DNA of 64,000 bases from Neonectria sp. B-13 (Eukaryota > Ascomycota > Sordariomycetes > Hypocreales > Nectriaceae): positions 434,001 through 498,000 of the forward strand of contig NOKP01000027.1 of NCBI GenBank assembly GCA_002682825.1. Reading direction: 5' to 3'. Below are positions 1-10,913 of the stretch, in pieces. Both the position numbers and the translations under genes were made by a program. The notes under the pieces were generated by a model, which saw only the letters and a list, made by a program, of their open reading frames with translations, was not told the DNA's origin and ran no database searches. The stretch's first letter is position 1, and each line of letters begins with the position of its first letter.

Positions 1-1270
1 GTTCTTTTAATTCTTCGAGCATTAGATACCTCCTCCGTTAGTTGTTTGAACATAAAGGTGGCTTGCTTTATCATTGGACGCATGAATTAGTTCTCCTACT
101 TTCTTATGCGATACGTGCTGTGTTGTTCGTTAATGGGGATGTAATTGGGGCGTCGATATAGAGTTTTCCCACTATCACATCGGACGGCACTCGTTTACTT
201 CGTACACAAAGCGGTCGCTTGGCATCGTACCCAACAGACTGGACGACTGGCTGGGAGTCGCCGAGCTAGGAGCACTAGGTTTGGTCATGCCAAGCAAGAT
301 CTCACCAAAGTGTCTGGCTGCAGCGGAAGGACCATGATGCTGGGCGGTTCTCTGTTTGATGGCCCCTGACAAATCCATTATTCCCGACAAAGCTAGATAG
401 CCAGGCGGGAGTACCATTTGTCAGTATTGATGGGGAAAATGGTGAGAGTGGCTGGTATGTGGAACTGGTATCCAGAAGGGCGCAGTACAGAAGAATTCGT
501 CACCATGTTGAGAGGTAGTCGTTGGCGATTGCACGAATTCTCATCTAGGATGACGGACACCATGCTACCGGGGTAATCCATGGCATCATCACCATCGGAG
601 ACGCTTCGAGCAAAGCTCTGGACCGGACGGCCCGGACAGGACGCCACCGGGCAGGCTGGCACGACGCGAGCGCGGCTAATGCAAGCCTCGGCGGCGGCCA
701 CCTCTCCGGATGTACTACAAACAGCGGTGAAAACTAGGGACACGGGCAGTTGGTGCGAGGATTCGGACGGCGTCGAAAGAAAACGAGCAACCGGTGAGAG
801 TGCCCTGGAGGGGAGGACACGCCAGACAATTGGATGAGGGGGAGGAGAAGGAGGGGAAACGTTAGTGGATGTGTTTGACAATGCATCAGGATACCTGGCA
901 ACCTGGTAGACCGTAGCAGTATAAGGGAAGAAACATATGCTAAAGGGCATGCAGCAAAGACGAGGGACCCGGTGGCCGGGACCGGGGCCCGGAACCAGAA
1001 GGTTGCAGTGCAGGCTGGGGTTGTGAAAGCTGACAGACGATTCCCTACTGCGTACAGAGGGAGGTGGATGGAGCACGGCGGAGCTGAATCTGAGTCGAGG
1101 AGAGCTATTAGCCCCCATGTGGGCAGGTGGGCGGGAGGCTAAAGTGAGAGCGATGCGATGCAGCTGCCATGCTATGCGCGTGAACGCGAAGGTATCTGGG
1201 CTGTACCTCATCGGCGGGATCCATATCGGGTCACAGATATCGATGGCGGAGAGTCGAGCCAGGGTCAAGG

Positions 1271-1350
1271 CAGACGGGGCCAGACGGAGTGAGACGGAGC
1301 CAGACGGGGCCAGACGGGGCCAGACGGGGCCAGACGGAGCCAGACGGAGC
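1271..1350. repeat. 10-bp minisatellite, 8 units
   Basis: Eight head-to-tail decamers of the type CAGACGGGGC or CAGACGGAGC run without interruption. Variation is mostly at the eighth base (G or A); the second and third units carry further changes. A 10-bp unit rotates the frame, so an open frame across it is expected by chance and is not evidence of coding. Confidence 0.9.
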
Positions 1351-4300
1351 CAAACGTGCGCCGATATGCTAGTGATGCTCCATCGAAGCCTGACGAGGCC
1401 TGGAGGAGCTCTGAGAGCGAGTTAATGTCTTGGTATGGAGAAACGGCGTCGCCTCTGCAGGAAACGGAGCATGTTACGGATCCGCTGGTTTCTGCTTTGG
1501 TGGATGCAGGGAATCCTGAAGGCCGCGCAGGTCTTACGCGGGTTGCACCCAAGGTTTCACGCAGTCGCACGCACGCACGCACGCGGTGGCGGACATATGG
1601 TGGATCGACGTGGATAGTCAGTGTCAGGAACGGGAGGCGAGACGGCCTAGGCGGACGGACACGAGGGTGACAGGTAAGGGAGCCCCGGAGGTGGGAAGCG
1701 AAGAGTCATACAGTACCTGGGTGCGAATAGATGGACGAGATACCGGGCCGTACGAATAATGTTAGACCATCGGAGTCTTCCGCCGATCTCGTGCGTGCAT
1801 GGAATGGAGGCTCTGACTCCGAGACAAGCCCCACGTTGGGTGCCGGGATGCATTCACACTCTGGTCATCGATATCGTTGAATCACATCGTGTGTGTAAGA
1901 AGCGAGAGTAACAAGAGCACTGAAAAGGCGAACAACAACAAGAAAAAAAACCCACTAAATCGACGAGTTTGATGCCATGCATGGGACGATGGCTGGCTGG
2001 CTGGCCCTGCAGTGGGCGCATGGCTTGACGACGCAACGCAGTGTGATGGAGTGGCTGGAGGGAGGGAGGGGATGGTGTGGGTATTGTTAGAGTGATGGAG
2101 GCTTTGATTGATGGATCGATGGATGGTATGATAGGAGTTGGAGTATGAAGACTGGGCAAGTGAGCATCAAGTGTGGACGGCGGCCTGCGTGGGCGTGTTG
2201 CCATCAATGTTGGTGACGGTGTTGCGTGCAGAAAGGGTTCGCGGCTTGCAAGTTGGGCATGGTGGGGTTCGGGTCCGAATGAAGCCTTATCGGATCATGG
2301 AGTGCGGACGGCAAACGACTTAGGGACGGAAGGAACGAGGGGTCCCGCAAGGTCGGGCGGGCAGACAGGTACGAAGTAGGCAGGTAAGCAAAGCTGTGTC
2401 TGAATATTAGCATGTTTCTTTCCCTAAGCTCTTCCATTTAATATTCGCAAGCTCTACCAAGTATAAGATCGCCCAAAACCAACGGCAAGCAGGCACACCC
2501 CATCCAGGGACCGAACCATCTGAAAGCGCACCCATGCCTAAACGGGGTCCCGTCAAGCTTCATCCTGTTGGGGGACGAGGCTAGGCTTGCCATTTCCGGC
2601 ACCACAACAACGTCCGAATAGGCAAGTACCCGACTTCCTTCCATGGATACTCCTTACGAATTTTGTACTTGTCAGCCTCTCATCCCCGCCTCTTTTCTGC
2701 CTCTACCCCTTTGCATTCAGTAGTCGTCAGCCCATGTCGTGTTTGTTTGTCTGTACGACGTCGTCATTTGGAGCGCGAAATCGTAATGGATGATGGAGAG
2801 GCCGTCACCAAAACGCCATCGCCTGCCTCGGTGGGGAAGCTGGTGCCCCATGGATCCATGGATGCCGAACATGGCCCTATAGGCTAAGGTATGACTGCGC
2901 ACTTGTGTAGGGAGTACCTAGCAGGTATCTAATGTACTGATCCGCCGCAGACACTGCCAGTGCGCATTAGTCGACATGGGGACACTCACTTCAAATCATG
3001 GCAGAGCCGGGGCTCCTCGACCTCAGACTCTAGCACTTCGTACGTACTTCGTGGAGTGGTTGTCCAGCGGAAGTTTCTACTGATTCACTTGGTAAGAAAG
3101 TTAGTAGTTTGCACCCTGTCTGACGAGTAACAGGCACACGCAAACCTGCTCGTTTCACGGCTTGCTCTCGGCTCACGCAATGGGACCTTGACTGGACGGG
3201 CCTGTCCCCCGCTGCTCCAGGATGTCAGAGCGAGTCGGAGACCCGGGGTAACAACACCGAGGTAGGGATGACGATGGAAGGTAAAATCGCATTACCATAC
3301 GACCCATACCTACCTAGGTAGCTCAGAGCTTGGCCTGCTGGACGTTGCTGGGGTTGGCTGGCCATTGGCAAAGCGAGGGTCCATCGATCGAAGGGGGAAA
3401 AAAATGCAGCCCGTCAGTCCCATCCCAGTCCAGCCAACGAGGTAATTTAGCCAGCCAGCCTGCTGGCCCTGCTCTTGGCACGAGGGTCCACGAAGCTCCA
3501 AGGGCACTCCAGACACGTTTGGGATGCAGCAATCTCCATGTCGCCGCAGCCCGGCCACCAGGGGAGCCGTAGCTAGCAGCGTCTTGGTGTCCATGGAGCG
3601 GAAAGGCATCCTGTAACAGTGGCGAATTTCGACGGGCCCCAGACAAACCCACCAGCGGGGCTTTGGGCTAGGGCACTTAAAGAGCACGGTGGTGCGGGAA
3701 TGGGGTTTTTAATATTAAAATAGAAGTGTAGAAGAAAAAACAAAGACCAACCAAGACTCAACGGGGCCCATTTGGTGGCGGTTGACTGCTGGTCCGGCGC
3801 AGGGACTGGGGCTGGCCCTGTCATGGAATAGATTGATACGTTCGAGATACGTGCTCTAGGCTGACTCTGATTCATCCCGGGTCAGGTACCAACAGCGGTC
3901 GCACAGTAGCAGTAGCGGGAGCGTCAGTGATTCCGTCCCAACCTAGTAGGAGGTTTGTACGAATACATGACGGGACCTAAAGTCTCACCGCAAGCCATCA
4001 CCACAGTTCACGGACGCAACCATCAACAAGCAAGCAGGTAAGAAAGGAGGAAAGAACGAATGACAGGGCTCGCTGTAACGCGTACCAGATACTCACGGAG
4101 ACAATGGCACCCAGTTGCATCGACTTTGAAACCCTCACTGCCGATGGCGTGAATGGCTGTCCCGTCATCCCGTGGGTCGATCGATCGTCGCAAGTCGGTG
4201 CCTGGAGTTCGACCAAAAAGTCGACCAGGCGAGGACCCAATGGGAGAATTCCTGCCGTTAGTTTCTCGTTGTGGTATAGCATGCTTCCTTGCGGATATCA

Positions 4301-4852
4301 TGCTCGCATGAATTGCAAGTCTGTGAGTATATCGGGCCGCGCAAGGACAAGGATGATGGCAAAGCTGGATACGCACGGCTCAAAAGCGCAGTACCGCTAC
4401 GATGGAAGACTGAGACCTGCTCGTCATCTTCTGTATATGATATATGGAAGCAACACACTGGTAACGCTGCCTCGGCCCTCGATTGGAGGGTTCGGGGGCA
4501 TCGAGAATGGGGGATGATGCGGTTTCTTATCGATTTGTGCGAGTTGCTGCATCGAAAGCACCACCCACAATCAACACCACCACCGCAACCACCACCAGCG
4601 CACAACCATCACAACCACCACGGTCGCCGCCGTCGCCGCCGGCATTATTGAGCCTCTCACAGTCTCACAGTCTCACTCCTCGCTTGCCGTCGGGATTCGA
4701 GGGCCGCTATCTCAGGTCATCTTCCCTGACCGACCTACCTACTTGGTAGAGGACGTGCGTTTTCAGAAACTGACCGATCCATCTCTTATCTCGCTCCAGC
4801 ATGTTCCGAACCTACAGTATCTCGCGTTGGGGTCGGTCAGTTAGCCAGCAGC

Positions 4853-4880
4853 CAGCAGCCAGCAGCCAGCAGCCGCCGCC
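4853..4880. repeat. CCAGCAG/CCGCCG short tandem repeat
   Basis: About four tandem copies of a 7-bp GCCAGCA unit pass into a CCG run. It lies in non-coding DNA about 1.4 kb upstream of the APT1 start. Confidence 0.8.
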
Positions 4881-5489
4881 GCCATCAGCCCGGGTTGATT
4901 GCTGCTCGCCGCTTGCACTCTGCTAACACTTTCGGTCTGCTGGATATCTCCCTGTTCCAGTCTTGATCCCAAGTACAAAGTAGAAATCATGTACCGCCCT
5001 TCCGCGCTGACCTGCTACGTCCACCCCGACTGCAGCCAGGGTGTTCCATCGACTTTTAGCCTTGGCTTCGATAGTTTTTTTTTTGTTGTTGTCGCAGTGC
5101 TTATCCGCGCTCGTACTGGCACCGGCGCTGTGGTGATGAACTTGCTCCGACGCGCTCCAGTTGACACGGTGGGGATGGCGCAAAGTACCTCTCCAGGTAC
5201 CTCACCTCCCCAGTCTTTTGCATCAATCGCGAGGCCAGTCCATCCTGTTAGGCATTGCTGGGCTTTGCTTTGCCAGCAGGCTTCTTTGCCGGGCTCTGTT
5301 TTGCTGGCCTTGGATGGTGCGTGCTGGGGCATTGACCACAAATTGCCCACTGCTCACAGAGGTGCCCACTGTCCCCGACCAGCCGCAGTCCAGAGTTCAA
5401 TCCATCCCGATCTTTGGGCGCTGCCGAGTCTCCAGCATGGCGACATGGTAGGGAGAGAAAATTTAAAGAAAAAGAAAGAGCAATTTTTC

Positions 5490-5735
5490 CCCCTCCCCTC
5501 CGCTCTCCACTTGTCCTTGCCTTCCCTGCCTCCCCCTCCGCTCTCCGCCCCTCCTTCGCAATCGCTCCTTCCGTCCCCCACCACACCCACACGCCCACGG
5601 GCAAGCAGCGCGCTCTTGCACCCTCCACCCCTCCACCCCTCCACCTCCTCTGCTTCCTTCCACCACCACCACCACCACACCCAATTCCCTTGCCTGCCTC
5701 GCCTGCCCTGCCTGGCCTCGCCCTGCCGGCCTACC
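5490..5735. promoter_or_regulatory. CT-rich tract upstream of APT1
   Basis: This strand is strongly biased to C and T, with CCCTCCAC-type and CCA-type sub-repeats. A second tract at about 6090-6250 runs to within a few bases of the APT1 start. Pyrimidine-rich tracts are typical of promoters and leaders of well-expressed filamentous-fungal genes. Transcription from here is inferred. Confidence 0.45.
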
Positions 5736-6253
5736 TCGCTTTGCCTAAGTCGTCAGTCCATTGTACCTCCCCTACCCTGGCCTTCCCTGCTCGCTGCTCG
5801 TTGCTCTCTCCAGGCCTTGTAAGAGATTTGTACCTGTCCGCTACGTAACGACGGGAGGTACGGCTTCTCTACTTCGTTTTCTGCTGCTACCGGGCAGGTG
5901 CTAACGGAGCACGAAAAGTACTTACCCTTGCTTGACGGTCCAGTGCGGTACGAAGTACGTCCTTCGTAATCGCGGTCGCTGTCGCTGCCGCTGCCGTTCC
6001 CGCTTGTCTTTTGCTCCGAAGGGCTACGGCCACGGCCACGGTCCTCGCTCCAACACAGTCCACAGTCCACCGTCCACCGAACTTGGAAACCACACTCCCT
6101 CCTCCTCCTCCTTGTACCTGCCTCCGCTCGCCCTTACCCTTTCCCTCCTCCTCTCTTCTCTCTCTGTCCCCTTGTTTCCTTTTTCCTTCCGCCCCCCTTC
6201 CTCTCTCCTTCCCCTTTCTCCCTCCCTTCTTCTTCTCCTTCCTCCTCTCCACA

Positions 6254-6966
6254 ATGTCCGCTCAAGATCCTTCCTCCTCCACAAACTTCACCACCAGCCA
6301 AGATGCCTCGGGACGACAGCCCTCCGCCTTGCCCTCCTCCGCCGCCGAACTCGCCAGTGCAAAGATAAGCCTGCGAAAATCGCTGCGCAGCTTCCCCGAC
6401 TTCCCCATCCCGGGCATCAACTTCGTCGATATCATGCCCCTCTTCGCCGACCCGGTCGCCCATGCTACCCTCGTCAACGCCCTCGAGTTGCAGATCGCCG
6501 AGGCCTTCCCTGCCTCCAAGCCCGATGTCATCGTTGGGCTTGACGCCCGCGGCTTCCTATTCGGTCCCGGCCTTGCCCTCCGCCTTGGCGTTCCCTTTGC
6601 CGCCGTTCGCAAGCCGGGCAAGCTCCCCGGTCCCTGCGCCACCGCCGAGTACGTCAAGGAGTACGGCAAGGACTTGTTCCAGATGCAGAAGGACGCCGTC
6701 CGCGAAGGCCAGAAGGTCCTCATCATCGACGACATCATTGCCACGGGTGAGTTAGCCCGCCCGCGATTGCATCATGCATAGCGCACCCGGGACCTTTGCT
6801 GACGTGCTTTATCCTTATAGGTGGTTCTGCGGCGGCCGCTGCCGATCTTGTTCACCAGCTGAAGGGTGAAGTCGTCGGCTACATGTTCATTCTCGAGATC
6901 CCTGGTCTCAACGGACGCGAGAAGCTCGGCGATGCCCCCTCGACTATTCTCCTGGAAGACGCCTAG
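6254..6966 (+). CDS. APT1: Adenine phosphoribosyltransferase
   Basis: Purine-salvage enzyme that converts adenine and PRPP to AMP and pyrophosphate, normally cytosolic. Two exons, 6254-6746 and 6821-6966, are joined over a 74-nt intron (GTGAGT...TATAG), giving 212 residues. The type I PRTase PRPP-binding motif VLIIDDIIATGGS spans the junction at about residues 155-168. Other family segments visible are FPDFPIPGINFVDIMP near residue 46 and VGLDARGFLFGP near residue 90. The frame stays open upstream, but the ATG at 6254 (ACAATG, directly after the CT-rich leader) fits the family length and the upstream residues are proline/serine junk, so I chose it. The gene converges on the GH47 gene. A non-catalytic APT2-type paralogue is less likely because the motif is complete. 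Confidence 0.95.
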
Positions 6967-7694
6967 CCGACTAATGTTCCCCTGATCTCTTCCGCACCGT
7001 CCTCATTCAACATCCATCCGATTCCGGACTACAGAGCACAACCGACGAATTCTCACTGCATTTTACACATCAACACGGGCAAATGGGGACCTGCTAGACT
7101 TTCAGCATCGTTTTAATTTGTCTTGCCTTTTCATCTGTTGTCGAGGCTCTCTGGTCGCATTTTGTCTCTCTCACGAATCGTCTTCTCCTATCCGTCGACC
7201 TCTTTGCACCCACTGGCGTTTTTCTTGGATGGTCCTTTTCTACTAAATATCAAAAGTCTTTCCCGGGTCCGCGCATAGCTATAGAAGGAGGGTTTGGGGG
7301 GTTCGTTGCCATAACCATAAAGATCTCACATATAATCACGTTTATCATGGTCCTCTTGCCCCCTTATTGCTTTGTCAATGCCCATGGTCTGGGATTTTCA
7401 CATCTGACATAACCGCAAAACGGTTGCGCTAATGACTTCTATTCAATTTCAGAATGTGCACATGAGTGGAAGTTTCGGTACCAGGTGCTGAGAGCGAGCA
7501 GCCTTTTGCGGTGGTTTTAACTTACCTCGAGCCGCCGATATACTAATAGATATTTGCAGGTTCACTAATTGATATGCTAAGAGATGTTCTAACATACAGA
7601 TGACGCCTTATGTGGCTCTCCACGAAACGAATACCGCAAGACGCAAACTCCGAGACATGCATAATATACTCAGACAAACAAACCCAGGTACCCG
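6967..7694. other. Convergent 3' region between APT1 and the GH47 gene
   Basis: Both flanking genes end here, so it should hold two 3' UTRs and polyadenylation signals. I see AT-rich patches (7320-7345 and 7535-7600) and no coding signal. Confidence 0.6.
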
Positions 7695-10600
7695 TCATAG
7701 AACTAGGGCGTTCTCGATAAATAGCCCCTGACTCTGAACTCTGTATGTTCTGCGCATTCCAACGCCCTTGGCCTCACCAAATCGTGCATAATCACCTTCA
7801 TTCCCACGCATCAGCACCATGGGCAAGGGCCTAAACCGTTTCATCCCATTAGGAGTTACTTGAGCCTCGGTCAGCAGCGGTCTTACGACATCATCCTTAT
7901 CGTCCTCGTTGCCCTCGCCCTCGTCGATGACAATGACGAGCTGCAGCGAAGTTGGGCTTGGTGCGAAGCTCGGGATGCGCTTGAGCTTCTCGCTGTAGGA
8001 GCAGCCACCTCGGCGCATGACAATAACTTGGTGCTCCCGTGGCGCGGTATCGGGCAGTGAGGCGCCGCAAGCATGTCCGGCGAGATAGACGGTCGTCCAA
8101 GGGAAGTTGGCAATCGGATTCTTGGCACTATAACTGGGCGAGCCGACGACCGGGGTGTCGGGGATAGAGGGTAAAGGGAAGGCTCCAAGGCCGGTGGCCG
8201 TGTAGGCGGACCAGCGGTAAATGGTGGGGCCGGGCTCGGCCAACTGTGACTCCGGAACGTCTGTATATGCGGGCTCGAAGACGGAGGTGACGGCCCGAAG
8301 GAGCATGTCGAAGAGAGACTCGGACGGGATGGGCACGAGATCGCCTTCGGCCCCGCCTACGGACCCCGCCTTGCTAAATGATGAATTAACACTGTCTGCT
8401 GGTATTGGCATACTCGCGTTGTGTTTTTGGGGCATGCCCATGATGAGCTTAATTTGGACCAGGTCCTTGCGTCGGATGCAAGCAAACGCTTCGTCCTTCC
8501 AAAGGCGAACTTGTTCGGCGTAGAAAAAGACGGTCTCGTGGCGCCCAAGCTGCGTCGTCCCCGCATGAGTGATCCTCCATACATCGTCTCCGAACTCGCT
8601 ATCACGACGCAACTCTAACTGGAATCGCATGCCTTGGAGGCTCTTAACTGTCGGGCCGCGATTCGTGTTCCACACGAGCGAGGACCCAAACCGCGATACC
8701 AGCGAGTTGGTGCCGTCACTGGCCGGAAACTCGATCAACGACAGTACGCGTTCGTCGGGAACTGCGCAGGTACCGTTTCGCGGAAGCATGGACGGGGGAA
8801 GCGTCCATGGGAAAAGGGTGTAGTTGGTCTTGGGCCTGTATTTGGTAACCAGTCCCTTCTCCTTGTCTTCGACTTCGACAGGTTCGACTGGCCCATGTAA
8901 ATTCGGAGTGTTGTGTAGATCCGTGAACCGTGCGACGTGGAATAGGTCTCGCCTAGCTGCGGTTGCTGAGCCAGAGAACGGGTCTGCTAGGGGGTACGCA
9001 GGACATGAGTTTGTGAAACTCTCATCGTAATATCGGTATACCGTCGCGTCTCGTTTCGCCAGAGGAGGTGTGTTGCTCGACCTCGATCTCGGTTTCTTCG
9101 GGATTAGGAGGGGATGCCCTTCTGTGGTGAAGACATATGCCGCGTCAAGATTGTTCAGAGGGTGATCTGGGTCGAAGAGCAGGTACATGTATTTTGCAGT
9201 CTCTCCAAGGAAGAAACTCTCCATGCGATCCGACTTCTCTCCTGTCCGGACATCTTGCAAACCAGCCCACCCGCAAGGGGTATAGCATCGCCGTTTGATA
9301 TCCTTGAGGACCATTTCGCCAACATACAGATACCACGGGTCCTTTGTAGCGCGGTAAATGTGGTATGTCGATTCGATGAACTCGGGGCGGCCCGGCCACC
9401 ACCCAAGGCCCCCGTCGATTGAGTTTTCACGAACAGACCATCGCTCTGGCAAGCCAGCGTAGCGCGTCCAGAGAGCCGTATAAACGAGGTTTGCTTCAAT
9501 GGCTTCATCAAGCTCGCCTGCCAATGCCAAAAGGCCTGGATAGAATGCGCCTAGGCTGTCGATCCACATTGTGTATGGCTGGCCGGTATCGCGGTAGCTA
9601 TTCGAGTAGTATGGATAATGGCTCCTGTCGGTGTAGCTCCTGTCGGTGTAGAGATATCTCTTGACGGAGGCGTGGGCCAGGTGCCATGCTTCCAGGAACG
9701 CATCTGCAGATTGCAACGCGGTAGGAAGAGGGGGGTGGATGGTATTGGGGTCCAACCAGTTCGTGCTGCTCTCTCTGTGGGTCGTTGATACGTTCGGCAT
9801 GTCGTGCCCAGAGAGCAAGATGTGACTCTTGAGAGCGTATTCAAAAAAACTGTCCATGCCTGCACCGATTCCAGCGTGCGGACCGATCCACATCCCACGC
9901 TCCGCATCAATGCCGTTCCCAATGAGGCCAATCTCACTTCGTCGACTCCAGACTTCCCAGAACGCTCGCTTGGCTGCTTGCTCGAACCGAGGATCCCCGG
10001 ATAGTCGGCTGAGAACAGTGAACTCAAGAGTCAAGCTGCCCGCGCCGGCGCTGCACGTTTCTGTGACCTCCTGAACTTCAGGAAGATCCTCTTCGCCCGT
10101 TTCACGGTGCAGAGGGGAGTTGGTGTAGAAGGGGATCCCATCCCGGAGGTTGACACGGGGGTATGGGATGCCCGTGTCGGTGTAGAATGCTGGGAGAAGT
10201 CTTTGACCTAGGTCGAACGCAAGTCTCAGCAGCTGGCCATCGTACTTGAAGCCATTAGGCCACGATATCGGGGCCAATTCCAAGGGGTCGTTTCCGGGCT
10301 CGCCTACCGGCTGAGCATTATATCCAGTAATTGGTAGTTCTCCTATGGCAAAAAGGTGTGCGCTGAGAAGACCGCCGACTCCACGGATGACTGTTTCAAA
10401 GACCTGGACCTTGCTGTCGAGATCGAAACCGAATGCCCGACGACCGCGACCGGAAGCTCCTGCTCGGCCATCTCCGTAGTATTCCACGAATTGAGCTACC
10501 CCATGCTGGAAGTCGCTCAGCGCCCGAGGCCCCGTATGTGAGCCATCTTCGGGCCCTCCAGCAAGAATGGCAAGAGTCGACAGGCTATCGATGAGGGTCA

Positions 10601-10913
10601 GGGAGTAGTTCCCGAGGACGTCGTTCAGTCCAACTTGGCCGGGGTTGTCTCGATCTCGGGTCAGGGGGGCGCAGGTCAAGGGTCTCAGCTGTCACATAAA
10701 AAGAGTCAGTAGATTGCCACAATATCTCTATCGATGGTATGGAGCGCGGCGCACCTCATCATCTGGGAACGCATGCGTCATGTAGTTGCTGTACCCATGA
10801 TAGAACATGTCCACCGTGTCCTGGCGCAGCCGCTCCAGACGGTCTTGCCGCATCGCACCTGTCGTCCATGGCAGCAAAGCGCATATCAGCAGCAAGGGGG
10901 CAACCAGAAACAT
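7695..10913 (-). CDS. GH47 EDEM/Htm1-type alpha-mannosidase-like protein with PA domain
   Basis: ER quality-control protein of glycosyl hydrolase family 47. Htm1/Mnl1 and the EDEMs trim mannose on misfolded glycoproteins so that the ERAD receptor recognises them. Two exons, 10913-10755 and 10688-7695, flank a 66-nt intron and give 1050 residues. An N-terminal signal peptide (MFLVAPLLLICALLPWTTG) is followed by the GH47 domain at about residues 25-560. That domain contains FYHGYSNYMTHAFPDDE, the acidic ETVIRGVGGLLSAH segment and the EDEM-type AGIGAGMDSFFEYALKSH. A protease-associated domain lies at about residues 890-1010 (for example YLAGHACGASLP). It is far longer than Golgi class I mannosidases, and the PA domain recalls EDEM3. 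An exact 15-bp tandem duplication (9621-9650) encodes a repeated YTDRS near residue 400. No C-terminal KDEL-like signal is present. Catalytic activity is inferred from the family. Confidence 0.92.
9621..9650. repeat. Exact 15-bp tandem duplication inside the GH47 coding sequence
   Basis: Two identical 15-nt units sit at 9621-9635 and 9636-9650 and encode YTDRS twice in frame within the catalytic domain. It looks like a replication-slippage insertion that kept the frame. Confidence 0.85.

Larger units (their letters stand above)
1..6253. other. Gene-free, repeat-rich intergenic region; right end is the APT1 leader
   Basis: No frame here shows a recognisable domain, and the longer open frames (for example 393-1268 on the minus strand and 4899-5822 on the plus strand) are translations of compositionally biased DNA. 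It holds a 10-bp minisatellite (1271-1350), short ACGC repeats near 1568-1584, AGC/CCAGC repeats at about 4853-4880, CCA-rich tracts at 4560-4640, and long CT-rich tracts at 5490-5730 and 6090-6250. The last tract is the pyrimidine-rich leader expected just upstream of a fungal start codon. A small lineage-specific gene cannot be excluded. Confidence 0.6.

Noticed and set aside
393..1268. 291-codon minus-strand frame
   Set aside because: Composition is proline/serine-rich, with no domain, and the frame runs opposite other open frames in GC-rich DNA. It runs up to the edge of the decamer minisatellite.
4899..5822. 307-codon plus-strand frame upstream of APT1
   Set aside because: The second half translates CT-rich and CCA-rich tracts (Leu/Pro/Ser/His runs). 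It lies in the promoter of APT1.
6011..6253. In-frame 81-codon extension of APT1
   Set aside because: The extension is proline/serine/leucine low complexity from the pyrimidine leader and exceeds the family length. The ATG at 6254 is better placed.
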